Origin: Symsagittifera roscoffensis | Taxonomy: Eukaryota; Xenacoelomorpha; Acoela; Convolutidae | Assembly (NCBI RefSeq): GCF_963678635.1 | Contig: NC_087067.1 | Span: forward strand, 23,629,547-23,693,546 | DNA length: 64,000 nucleotides | Direction of reading: 5' to 3' | Shown here: positions 48,148 through 57,581 of the stretch, one piece after another | Numbering within the stretch: position 1 is the first letter of the stretch | Layout: every line of letters starts with the position of its first letter | Notes under the pieces: model-generated | Seen by the model: only the letters and a program-made list of their open reading frames with translations | What the model was told of the DNA's origin: nothing | Databases searched by the model: none | Program-made: the position numbers and the translations under genes

Positions 48148-48865
48148 TATGTTCACTATCTGTTGTTTTAATTCTTCAAACGCTTTAGTATAATCATCAT
48201 TCCATTGGTAGACTGATTTCTTCGCGAGAAGTGGTCGTAGGAGAGAACTTAGGGAAGACAAATTCGGGACGAATTTCATATACTGATTTCGTAGACTGAT
48301 TTCATATACTGATTCGGGACGAATTTCATATACTGATTTCTTCGCGAGAAGTGGTTTTCGCGAGGAACAATGGGATTTCTTCGCGAGACCACTTCTCGCG
48401 AAGAACAACCACTTCTCTACGACCACTTCTCGCGAAGAACAATGGGATTTCTTCGCGAGAAGTGGTCGTAGGAGAGAACTTAGGGAAGACAAATTCGCGA
48501 CGAATTTCATATACTGATTGATCGACCCAAAGAAAGACCTAAGTTCAGATATATTTTTGGGGTTTGGTAGGTTTTTAATCGAATCTGATTTTCCCACCAA
48601 TGGTTTGACGCCCGAGTTTGATATCTTGAAAGCTAGCCACTCTATTTCTTTTTGGAAGAATGCACATTTCTCCTATTTTACCACCATATTCTTGTTGTCT
48701 AAAATGTTAAAAATGTTTGTTAGTATCGCTTTGTGTTCATTTAATGAACCTTTCGAAGCTATTAAAATGTCGTCGATATAACAATTGGTAAAAGGAATAT
48801 CTTTCAATAAGGAATCCACCACCCTCTGGAATTCGATTGGCATATCCCCAATCCGTAAAATCCAG
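48142..48865 (-). pseudogene. Gypsy-1 RT palm and thumb, frameshifted
   Basis: The catalytic YIDD box is at 48769-48780 and is followed by an LIASKGSLNEHKAI segment. Downstream come a stop and then ISELRSFFGSINQYMKF, the RT-thumb region from which the array arose. A missing base near 48850 puts YIDD out of frame with the N-terminal RT half. Confidence 0.75.
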
Positions 48866-49390
48866 TTAAAAACCTATAGGTTCCAGTGGTTTCGCCCCCC
48901 ACGATACTAAAATTTTACTGTTTGCTAGTTGTAGTTGGCTGTACGCGTTCTTTAGATCTAGACTACTAAACCAAAATTCCCCTGACTCTTTGCTTGACAG
49001 TTGGAGTGCAATATTATCAATCAGTTCATGTATGTTTGGCATTTGATACTTGTTCTTGAATATCTGATTATTTAATAGTTTCGAATCTAATGCCAACTTG
49101 ATGCAACCGTCTTTTTTTCTTGTAATCACTATTGGACTTATAAAACAATCTTCATCGCATTTGTTTAACTTTACGATATGCCCCTCTTTTTCCATTCTAT
49201 TTAGTTCCGTTTTTACGTTATTGAGTAGATGTAGGGGAACTCTTCTACCTTTCGTTTGGATAGGTTTGAATGGGGAGTGGAAATGAGTAACTTTTCTGTC
49301 CAATGGTATTTTTCCCACTCTGTTAAATAACCCTTTGTACTTATGATACAGATTAAGGGTCGTGTCTGAATAGTTATTTATCTTACACAA
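48866..49390 (-). pseudogene. Gypsy-1 RT, N-terminal half
   Basis: RT fingers and first palm strand: VITRKKDGCIKLALDSKLLN, then NKYQMPNIHELIDNI and the motif A stretch SSLDLKNAYSQLQL with its catalytic Asp. It ends at a stop 30 codons later, where the frame breaks. Confidence 0.85.
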
Positions 49391-49528
49391 CTCTGGGCGT
49401 GATATGTTGTTGATGGGTAGTAGAGGCTGTCGTTGGGCTATCTCTATTCCAATTCTCGGGAGATTGTCCTTTCCCAGGATGTTCCTCTCATGTCAAGAAG
49501 TGATAAAAAATGGGGTTTCGTCCGCGAT

Positions 49529-50626
49529 TCATCCATTGGATTGTAATCTCACTACCACTTTCCCGATGATGTTGATTGTGTCGTTGGTGAATCCGCAATA
49601 AAATTCCCTCGTTTTCTTCTCAACTGGCTGTATCTTGAACTGTGGATTTCTCAACTTCAATTCGTGAAGTACATTTTGTTTCAGGAAGCTCACTGGGCTT
49701 GCAGAATCCACTGGAATGTTCAAGTTAACTATTGCATTGTCTCCCAGTCCGATGTTGACAAGTTTCTTGGTTTCCAAACCATTCGTATCGTAGATTGTTC
49801 TAATGTTGAGAACGGAATGCTCATCTTTATCGCTTATCCCCTCTTCGGTCCAAGCGTTAATCACTCCGCAAAAATTTTCTTTGCTTCTTACCTGAAGGTC
49901 TTCTGGGGAATATGAACAATTCTGACTATTTACAGCTTCATCTTCAATATTTACAGCGGGTTTTCTTCCTTTCGATTTAAAAAGTCTTCCGAAATATCCT
50001 TTATATTTACAAATATTACACACAATTTCTTTCGCCGGACACACATTCAGATGACCCTTGGTAAACGCATTCCCGCATTTCATACAAGTATTTGATCTTT
50101 CTATGTTCAAGCTTGGTTCCTTTTTTACGTTGTTGAAGTTTTTATACACTCTCCCACTATTTCCTGTCGTGTTGAAAGATTTAGTCATATTGGTTAATTT
50201 GAGGTGGTTATAATAGCCTTTTTCGTCAATGATTGCTTGGTTTAGTGCATCCAATGGATTGAGAGTTTCCGAAAGTAGTCTGCGTTGTAAGTCGCAGTTT
50301 TTTATGTTAAAAATAAATACGTCTCTGATCCACTCCTGTTCTGCATTAATTCCATTTTCACATGATCTTGCTAAATCTGATAACGCGCCCCAAAATTGTT
50401 CATAGGATTCTCTATCCTTTTGTTTCCTGCTCAATAATTTATATCGTTCAAATGTTATGTTGGTTGGTTTGATAAAAACCAATTCTGGCAGTTCATAAAA
50501 TTCCTTGAATGAGGTTCCTAGGACTTTTACCCTTGGATGTTTCTGGGCGAAAACTCTTTTGCCTTCCGCTCCTAAGGCCAAGTATAGGATTGACCTTACT
50601 TTTTTATCGGCCTCATATCTCCTCAT
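49529..50626 (-). pseudogene. Gypsy-1 gag (C-terminal part) and aspartic protease
   Basis: Codons 1-160 look like the gag capsid region (FYELPELVFIKPTNITFERY, RESYEQFWGALSDLARSC). A zinc knuckle follows (CMKCGNAFTKGHLNVCPAK), then a second one that is worn: CNICKYKGYFGRLF has Tyr for His and lacks the last Cys. The protease has IPVDSASPVSFL, with DSA at the position of the usual DTG/DSG. A stop and frameshift after 49529 cut it from RT. Confidence 0.85.
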
Positions 50627-50945
50627 TCCTCCGAATTTCCTTTTTTTCTTCTGCTAGTCTTTTCTCTTCAGCGTGTTCGTAGACTCGCATTGGTTCTTTG
50701 TTCCTGGCCTCCCTGGTTTTCCTCTGTTGGTCAGTTTCTGACTCCTGGGCGCCTTCTAGGATCGGTAACGTCGTCTCCCCTTCCATTGGTTCTTTGAGGT
50801 TGTCTATGTCTAAATTTCCCTTCGCGATAATAGCCAAATGGAATTGGTCTATCCAGTTGTTCCATTGAGTGGGAGGTTCTACCGTGTGGTTCGGCCAAAA
50901 GGCGGGTATTCCCCGCAGGTTCGAATCAATTGTTGACTGCGCCAT
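50613..50945 (-). pseudogene. Gypsy-1 gag, N-terminal part
   Basis: 110 codons from the ATG at 50945-50943. After PAFWPNHTVEPPTQWNNWID comes a Glu/Arg-rich coil that runs out of frame at about 50620, where the next frame (50626 downward) carries on. The start is unusual: the A of ATG is the last base of the LTR and TG are the first bases of the primer binding site. The relic Gypsy-2 has a similar gag start in the same place. Confidence 0.75.
50927..50944 (-). promoter_or_regulatory. Gypsy-1 primer binding site
   Basis: TGGCGCAGTCAACAATTG follows the LTR directly on the minus strand. TGG pairs with the CCA end of a tRNA, and TGGCGCAGTC would fit a tRNA ending GACTGCGCCA, possibly tRNA-Ser (inference). 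It doubles as the first gag codons. Confidence 0.75.
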
Positions 50946-51157
50946 AATAAAGAGTTAAGATGTACCACTGGTAACAATTGTATCTAACTAAGGTTAAAAG
51001 AGAATAAAAGTATTGGTTGAATTCAAACTGACTGTAGTCTAAAAAGAGCAACTAGTGATCCGAAGTCCACTGGACTTCGTAGAGTTAATATTGACTGGTA
51101 CGTAATTAGATGATAGAGGTCAAGGTTATAACATACTAAAAATACTGAATCACAACA
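50945..51157 (-). repeat. Gypsy-1 5' LTR (213 bp)
   Basis: Same ends as the 3' LTR (TGTTGTGATTC...CTCTTTATTA). Substitutions relative to it include taacaatt/taactatt, attcaaac/attaaaac and caaggtta/caagctta. It is followed outside by the second TAGCC target duplication at 51158-51162. Confidence 0.9.
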
Positions 51158-51162
51158 TAGCC

Positions 51163-52461
51163 AATAACTGTGCAAATAGAATAACACGGAATGGTTCCGA
51201 ATGGCTAGGTAACCATTCATAACGAGCAGCAATTTGTAATGGACGACATCTCGTAACAAAATCAGTTCGGAAGGATGTTTTGCAAGTAGTCACAGATCCG
51301 TTGAACTGAAATTCGGCCCGTGAAGCATTACAGTGCGCGAATCGGTTTTCGCCGTTTTTGCTAATGATATGAAATGTAGTCTGTTACGAATTGTCAGCTG
51401 TTACAATTTTTCGCCTGTTACAAAAAAAAATTGAAATAGAATACATTTTCCTAATAAAATATAAATAAATTATGTCGTGTTTTATGCGGTGTCTATGAAA
51501 AAATTTTTAAAGCAAAAATAAGTGTGAAAGCAAACATTTACTAAACAGAAAAAAAACAGTTTCGGAAACTAGAAAATCGAACCGCAGCGAAGCTTTCCTA
51601 AAGTTTATAAAGATGTTAAGCATCTGATTTTCAGGTGTTCATAAGTGAAGTTTAATTTTGATTTTTTTTTATGTGTAGATTGATTACATTATTTTGTGCT
51701 TGCGACCTACGCTTCGACAAAATCATCAATCAAACTTGTTGGTTCAACATTCAGTGTTGACATAAAGTTGTATCCGGCTCACGATTTTTTAGTGAAAAAA
51801 ATACCTTGCCGTTATGAACAATCGACAATAAGTCAGACACGTCCACATGGCGCCTTTTATGTTTTTTAGTCTGATCAAAAGTATCAGATGAAATATCTTT
51901 CCGCAGTTAAATTTACAGCAAAACTCTGTCTTTGAAAATTCTCCTATGAGAGAGGGAGTGAAGCATTATTGAGAAAAAGACAATCGATTTTCATTCTAAC
52001 TTGATTCGACCACTTCACGACTTAGATAGGAAATTTGGCTTATTTTGGATGTTTTCTCTGGCTGCCTGAAAGAAATGTCTTAGGACTTCAGGTGTTGCAC
52101 CATTTTATTGCCCTATTGATTGTAATGCATCACGCGGATCTTATAACGTAGCCCGATTATTCGTCATATTTCTGTTTCACCCAAATAAACTGAACAGTTT
52201 TTGACGGCCTTAGCAGTAAGACGGCTTCTAATATATTTGAATCAAACAAACTATGATTTATACTGACTTTTGGCTAGATTTCGACCAAATCAACCAAATA
52301 GAAAGGTTTCGACTCTATTTAACCTTAAAAATTATGGTTGAACAGAATCGACCAAACACAAACTTGTTCGCGTTTTTTCGGCTCAAGTGAATTGTGCCTC
52401 GCGCGAAGCAAAGTATTCGTCTCAAAAATTTCAACTGATTCATAATAAATTAGCTATGTAT
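51163..52461. other. Sequence between the two gypsy elements, no gene seen
   Basis: AT-rich, without a readable frame or repeat shared with the rest of the window. Confidence 0.4.
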
Positions 52462-52661
52462 TAGCAAGGTTTGATAAAAACAGAGTTTAATATTATAGTT
52501 CATCTATACTTCCTGAGGTAAATCTGAACACTGTTTCAAAAATAAAGAATCAAAATTAAGGCTGACAGAATTATAGGCTGATTGACAGTCAGGTACCGGC
52601 TAGCACTTTATAGTAATAGATCAAGTTCTGATGAATATGACATTAACTAAAACTATTAACA
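52462..52661 (-). repeat. Gypsy-2 3' LTR (about 200 bp)
   Basis: On the plus strand it starts TAGCAAGGTTTGATA, and its second half (TAAGGCTGACAGAATTATAG, TTTATAGTAATAGATCAAG, TGATGAATATGACATTAACT) aligns with 57070-57140. Indels give it a different length from the other LTR (164 bp). Confidence 0.65.
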
Positions 52662-52676
52662 TCCCCCAAATTTCCC
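52662..52676 (-). promoter_or_regulatory. Gypsy-2 polypurine tract
   Basis: GGGAAATTTGGGGGA directly precedes TGTTAATAG, the start of the 3' LTR on the minus strand. Confidence 0.55.
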
Positions 52677-53973
52677 TGTTAATGATAAAATTAAATATAT
52701 AGTCATTATAAATATAACATTAGTTTTAGCAACGTTTTGCTAACCGTTTTGAGTTTTGAGCTAATCGCCACATCTGTCCCTTGAAAACGAGTTTTCGATT
52801 CAGTTTTCATCCTTTCTTGGGTTTTCCTTTTTCTCCTCCCCCTTAGGTTTTCTTTCATGATCGAATCGATCATAACTCCTCCAAGCTTGTCAACTGGCTT
52901 CCGGTATCTCGTTCTTCTCCCGTTCTCAAAGCTTCCGCTTTGCCGTGTCCGTTTCTTCCTCTTCTGGACTACTAATTGAGAGATACGCTCTCAATACCAA
53001 TGCTTGTCGCATTGATAATTTTTTTCTTCCTGATTTTGGCTTTGCTTCCTATTTTGCTTCCGCAGCTCATCCCTTAGCCGGATGCTACGGCCTCCTCTCG
53101 CACCGTTTTTTCCACTGGTAACCGCAGTACGATTGACTCCGAAGGCAGTGTGTCATCGCTATCTGATTCGTCTGCTGGATCGTGCTTCGTGGTTGTCTTT
53201 GGTGGCCGCCATGTTTTTCACCGCGCTCGCTAGCATTATGAACATAGTCGCTGGTTTTATTTCGATTTTGTGGTTGATTTACAAAGTACAGACCCCATTT
53301 GCCATGGTGGTAGTAGTAAACTGATCTTGAACCCACCGGCACTCAAGCGGGTAGGGTTATGATCAGCCGCCCGTCTAATCACACACAGTCCTCCCCTATG
53401 GACAGATCGTTAGCATATTGCGCCCAGTTTTATCCCCATTTTGGAAATCTCCTCTTTGATTTTCTTTTTCGTCTACAATATTGCTCGCACTTTTAATGAA
53501 ATGAAATGCAACAAATGGTTAAACGCGAAAATTTCTTGATAAGATATCTCAGACAATGATGTAGATTTTCTAACTAGACTACTGTCACGTGGAACTTTGT
53601 ACATAGAGTTGTGTTAATGATTAATTGCAGGGATTGATTCGCCAGGAAATTTTGAAAGGATTTGACAAAACCATGTTGTTTTAAGCTTCTTGGGTATTTT
53701 TCGCGAAGGCTTCAACTTCAGGGTTAAGGATAATAATTTCATCACTTGAATCAAGGTTCGGGTGCTACATGATTGGCGGATTTGCCTTTGTGCCCATTTG
53801 AATAACAGGGAAGGAACATCAGAACTTTGATCCATGTTGTTGGCTGAAGGTGAAAATTTCTTCAATTTCGACCGTCTTCCAGAGGAACGGTTTTGTGCAC
53901 ATACAATGTGTTCCTTGGATTTAAATGAATTAAGTAACATTAAAAAGGTTCTGATTGGCTTGTCATCATGCAT
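52677..53973 (-). pseudogene. Gypsy-2 pol C-terminal end, decayed
   Basis: The less AT-rich stretch 52780-53340 and the minus frame 53973-53614 (with AQNRSSGRRSKLKKFS) lie where the integrase tail should be. Short Arg/Ser-rich pieces such as GGRSIRLRDELR fit such a tail. No catalytic integrase residue can be read. The open frames on the plus strand here are shadows. Confidence 0.4.
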
Positions 53974-54329
53974 GATCTACTCTCTCAACCGTCGGTTCAT
54001 TTGAGCATGTTTTCCGATCTCGATTCCGATTGGTTGATCTGTGTTCAAAAAGATTAGGACCACTTATTGGAACTTTTTGACATGTTTTACCAAGGGACGG
54101 ATTTTCCAGCTTAAAGCCAAGATACTTTCTGACTGCCTTAGTTTTAGCTACCGTGGCGATGCTACCATAATGACTAATGGTTTTGATGGGTCGTTTAAGT
54201 ATCTTGACATATAGTCAGCAAAACCAATTATTGCCCCTGGTTTGTGTTCTGTGACAAAATCGAAAGCTATTAGTCTGTCTAGCCGTCAATTAGTCTCAAA
54301 ACAAAATTTTGTTCTTCTTTTTAATTCCA

Positions 54330-55100
54330 TTTAAAACTGATCAAAGTGCTTTATGATCAGTTATTACTGGAAATAGTCTTCCCAAGTTATAGTTTCGGAT
54401 ATACTCCGCGGCCCACACTACTGAGATCATTTCCAATTTGTTTGTCCAATAATGTTTTTCCTACGCCATTAAAAAACGTGAAACAAATGATATCGATTGC
54501 CACCCGTCGCATTCTGGCTCTTCTTGTACTGTCCCCCCAACAGTTGTAGCTTCCGTCACATAACACTTGAATGTCTTCATGAATAGCGAACAAGGTTTCA
54601 ATTTGACGATGTTTGCTACGCCCAATTTTATATTTTGAAACGCCGATTCGCATTCTTCTGCGCAGTTGACATCTTTTTTCTAGCTCAATAGTGGCCTGAA
54701 AGGCGACGATAACGCAGGCAACGGTGGCAAATAGAATTCGAGGTTGTGTATCGATCCCATATATCATTTGAGTTGCGTCACCGTTTTCAGGCCACTAGCA
54801 CTTCGATCGATGCAGTTTTCAGTTTTAGTGACTGTGTTCTTTATTCCACGATTCGATTGCCATGACATTTTATGCGCATACTGCGAAATCGCACTTCGGA
54901 ATACGAGTAATTGCGCAATTTAACTTCCGCAAATTTTTTCAAACGAGAATATAAGTTCGATTTCAGTTCTCTTGGTGGTTATCAGTCTGTCATTGATAAA
55001 TGCATTAACTTGAGCGAACTCGATAAGAATTGAGTCAATCACCCGCTGGATCTCAGCTGGTAATCAGGTCAGGCCAATAAACCGTGTAAGCAATCGTTAG
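54330..55100 (-). pseudogene. Gypsy-2 RT thumb and RNase H, decayed
   Basis: One minus frame around 54640-54340 reads CAEECESAFQNIKLGVANIV, then TEATTVGGTVQ, then LEMISVVWAAEYIRNYNLG and VITDHKAL: the RT-RNase H junction with the E and D motifs. Upstream pieces give IQRVIDSILIEFAQVNAFIN, where the YxDD box has become FIND. Stops and frame changes occur every 30-60 codons. Confidence 0.7.
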
Positions 55101-55629
55101 ATTCGGTAGATTTTATGTGTATTAGAGAAAAATTGCAGTGCACGCTCATTTCGTCACTCAGTGTTCGTATGCGTAGATTAGGCCCAATGTTGTAGAGTAT
55201 TTTCCCCTTTGTTGCTTCACTCCGATCAGCTGTCATATCGTACCTAAAAGCTCTTCAACGTTCGCCATCCGATTTTTTTGTTCACTTTTTTGTTAACTTT
55301 TCGTGATTCGAGCGCTAATATTACACGGCCGTCTGTATTCACTGTGATGACTATCGATGAAACGATAATTTTTGTAGTTTTTCTGTGTTACCCCGATTTA
55401 ATAATTTAGGATTTTATTTGTTCACTTTTTTAGAGTTTTACCGGCACTCTTCAGGCCTGTTTGTTGTACCGGTGTCAAGTAGTTAACAATTTTCCCTGTT
55501 TTTTTTATAGTTTTTATTTTTTTCCGATACCAGTAAAAAATATTATAATACCTTACTGAAGTATTGTTGCCAGAGCTTGATGTGCTACTCCTCTTCATCC
55601 AAGGTCTGGTTTTCGCTGCTGCATGATTC

Positions 55630-56070
55630 TGCCCCTGGATCTTCATGACTCTCGTCCTGGATTTGACTGCACGTTTTGGAGACCCAACGTCCCCAAAAGA
55701 AAGCGTCTCACAATTTTCGGTCTGCTTCCTCCGATAACTCTCCTTTCCGCTTCAGTTGTCCATCCATTCGATGCCAGTTGCTCATCAGTTTTCCAAAAAT
55801 TGAGCTTGCTGTAGTTGCGAAAATTGTTGTCCACGGTCTTCTCCTGCTGCAAATGAATTCCTGTTTCTTCAAAGTCTGCTTGAGGTAGTCCACTGTGAAT
55901 ATCGGTAATCCGATGTCAATCCAAATGATCGTCGGATGTCCGTTTAAGCGAAATTCTGTTTTAGCTCGGCAAACTTTCATGTTTCTTTTTCCAATTATCA
56001 ACATTACTAAGTAATCGCGGTGCTCCATTCTTTCGAATAACAGTGTGTGTTGCGAGCTCACTTCGTCCAA
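55630..56070 (-). pseudogene. Gypsy-2 aspartic protease, decayed
   Basis: The frame 56070-55708 contains VCRAKTEFRLNGHPTIIWID followed by IGLPIFTVDYLKQTL, the retropepsin flap-side strand and active-site loop with DIG where DTG is expected. An overlapping frame continues with GGSRPKIVRRFLLGTLGLQN, the C-terminal protease segment before RT. Confidence 0.6.
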
Positions 56071-56099
56071 TGGATCGTTCTCTCCTTGGAAACAATCAT

Positions 56100-56991
56100 G
56101 CCCTTGGATTAATCCGAACGAACGTCATTGGTGACGTTATTCTGTTTGCCCAGACGTTTTCTCGTAATGACCCAACTTTTTAAAAAGAAATTGCATAAAA
56201 ACAACGGTTTTGCGCATCATTTCAGTTTTGCGAGAGTAAAATTGGGCAGGTCTTAAATATAACATTTCGCATTCAGCGCTTGAGGAACTCCGCGGTTTTG
56301 CTAGTTTTCGTTTTTACCTTGGAGTCAACGTCCCCTTGATCCCCGAAGGTTGCTCAATGGTTCAATTTAATTAGTACAGCTCTTGCCGGGGTTATATACA
56401 CGCTTCTGCAAGACTCTGTCGTGCTTCCTTGGTGCATCTTTGCAAACTTGTTACCCCGCTCATGAGACGTGACTATTTTCGGCGTCTCTTCTGAAGTTTT
56501 TGTGTCTACACTATTCTTTCTGGGCGTCTCGGTTTCTAAGGTTGAACATGCAAAGGTATCGCACCAATTTCTTTCCCTTTCTCCCTAGGTTACACCTGGC
56601 CATTATTTTGCTCAGCTCGGCGCAGACGGATTACAGATTTTCCTATTGCTTCTGCTTTCGAGAAAAAATCTGGTATATTTCATTAGTCTCATTCCTTCAT
56701 TCTTGAGAATCGTTTCAGGTCTCGAAGAATCGCGGGTATCGAACAGTTTCTATGATAAATTGCGGCTGCTGTTCTATGATAAATAGCGTTGCCCCTCGTG
56801 TTCCAGGCATACACCATATTGGGCTGTAGTTATTCTCGCATCAAATTAATAATCCGAAGAAACAGTTTCGCCAACATCGCCCAATGCAACCCTTGCTTCC
56901 TATGTTCCCAAAACAGCTGTGGTTCCACCTGGTACAGTAGCCAAAACGCCACAGTTTCCTGGGGTTCCCACCCATCCGCTGACTGCACCAT
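56100..56991 (-). pseudogene. Gypsy-2 gag region, decayed
   Basis: From the ATG at 56991-56989 the frame opens MVQSADGWEPQETVAFW and goes on with QVEPQLFWEHRKQGLHWAML, which lines up with the Gypsy-1 gag start (AFW, VEP, HxA spacing). It degrades within about 60 codons. No zinc knuckle can be read. Confidence 0.5.
56973..56990 (-). promoter_or_regulatory. Gypsy-2 primer binding site
   Basis: TGGTGCAGTCAGCGGATG follows the 5' LTR on the minus strand and differs from that of Gypsy-1 by C to T at base 4 and further on. It again supplies TG of the gag start codon. Confidence 0.6.
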
Positions 56992-57154
56992 AGCAAGGGT
57001 CGATACAGCAATATAGTTTATTATGTTACATCAACTGTATTTTCTGTGATAAATCCGGTGGTAAAATTAAGGCAGACCTAATTAGGCACTGATTGACACT
57101 TTACAGTGATAGATTAAACGCTCATGAATATGTCAATAACTTAAAAGATTTACA
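56991..57154 (-). repeat. Gypsy-2 5' LTR (about 164 bp)
   Basis: On the plus strand it begins TAGCAAGGGTCGATACAG and ends AAAAGATTTACA. It aligns with the left LTR through TAAGGCAGACC and TTTACAGTGATAGATTAAA. Confidence 0.6.
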
Positions 57155-57381
57155 TCCAATACTTAGCCCCTCACAGTATCGAACGACTCGTTCAACTGAA
57201 TTTTCAACGATAGGGTCCGAATCATAGCCATGTTGTGTCATCCAGGCTCGAACAAAGAAAGCTTTTGTGTATAATTTTTTCGAGCAACTAGCCACATAAG
57301 GACTTTAATTTGCGTAAAAACGTTGAAGATTTTGTACCGTTTTCCATTCAAAAACTGATAAACCTTGCGTTTTCATTACCA
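57155..57381 (-). other. Unexplained coding-like stretch next to the assembly gap
   Basis: The minus strand from the gap down to about 57155 is open for roughly 75 codons except for one TAA near 57302. Composition is protein-like: GLSVFEWKTVQNLQRFY, then SPYVASCSKKLYTKAFFVRA and WMTQHGYDSDPIVENSVERV. It stops where the Gypsy-2 LTR begins. It could be a broken host exon or part of another transposon; I recognise no family. Confidence 0.35.
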
Positions 57382-57581
57382 NNNNNNNNNNNNNNNNNNN
57401 NNNNNNNNNNNNNNNNNNNNNNNNNNNNNNNNNNNNNNNNNNNNNNNNNNNNNNNNNNNNNNNNNNNNNNNNNNNNNNNNNNNNNNNNNNNNNNNNNNNN
57501 NNNNNNNNNNNNNNNNNNNNNNNNNNNNNNNNNNNNNNNNNNNNNNNNNNNNNNNNNNNNNNNNNNNNNNNNNNNNNNNNN
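57382..57581. other. Assembly gap (200 N)
   Basis: Exactly 200 N, probably a scaffold gap of nominal size. It hides the outer end of the BEL/Pao 3' LTR. Confidence 0.99.

Larger units (their letters stand above)
45217..48510. repeat. Satellite-like array of pol fragments inside Gypsy-1
   Basis: About 24 full or partial copies of a unit of roughly 75 bp containing TTCTTCGCGAGAAGTGGTCG and ACTTAGGGAAGACAAATTCG. On the minus strand it codes the RT-thumb segment around LSSLSSLLRPLLAKKS. Spacing is irregular (72 to about 210 bases), and some copies carry longer neighbours from the same pol region (for example the KAFEELKQQ segment at 45.79, 46.43, 46.85, 47.39, 47.8 and 48.15 kb). The units are almost identical, so the expansion is recent or an assembly product. 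Confidence 0.9.
41644..51157 (-). mobile_element. Gypsy-1: Ty3/gypsy LTR retrotransposon, defective, expanded to 9.5 kb
   Basis: Order on the minus strand: 5' LTR, primer binding site, gag with zinc knuckle, protease, reverse transcriptase, RNase H, integrase, long C-terminal tail, polypurine tract, 3' LTR. This gag-PR-RT-RH-IN order is that of Metaviridae. The LTRs differ at about 7 of 213 positions, so the copy is fairly young, yet gag and pol contain several frameshifts and stops. About 3.3 kb (45.2-48.5 kb) is an array of duplicated pol pieces, which explains the excess over the usual 5-6 kb. Confidence 0.93.
52462..57154 (-). mobile_element. Gypsy-2: old Ty3/gypsy relic
   Basis: It has diverged LTRs at 52462-52661 and 56991-57154, a polypurine tract and primer binding site in the expected places, and decayed protease, RT and RNase H segments between them on the minus strand. 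The gag start, PBS and protein motifs are like those of Gypsy-1, so they belong to related lineages. No target duplication is readable, in line with age. Confidence 0.75.

Noticed and set aside
45217..48510. Regular repeats with variable sequence between them, like a CRISPR array
   Set aside because: The repeats and the sequence between them are all pieces of the element's own pol gene, spacing is irregular, and the genome is animal.
53082..53324. Plus-strand 80-codon frame with hydrophobic runs
   Set aside because: It lies inside the Gypsy-2 relic opposite the Arg-rich pol tail; no splice or other support.
54387..54767. A 126-codon minus-strand gene
   Set aside because: It is the wrong frame of the decayed Gypsy-2 RT-RNase H, whose motifs are in the neighbouring frame.
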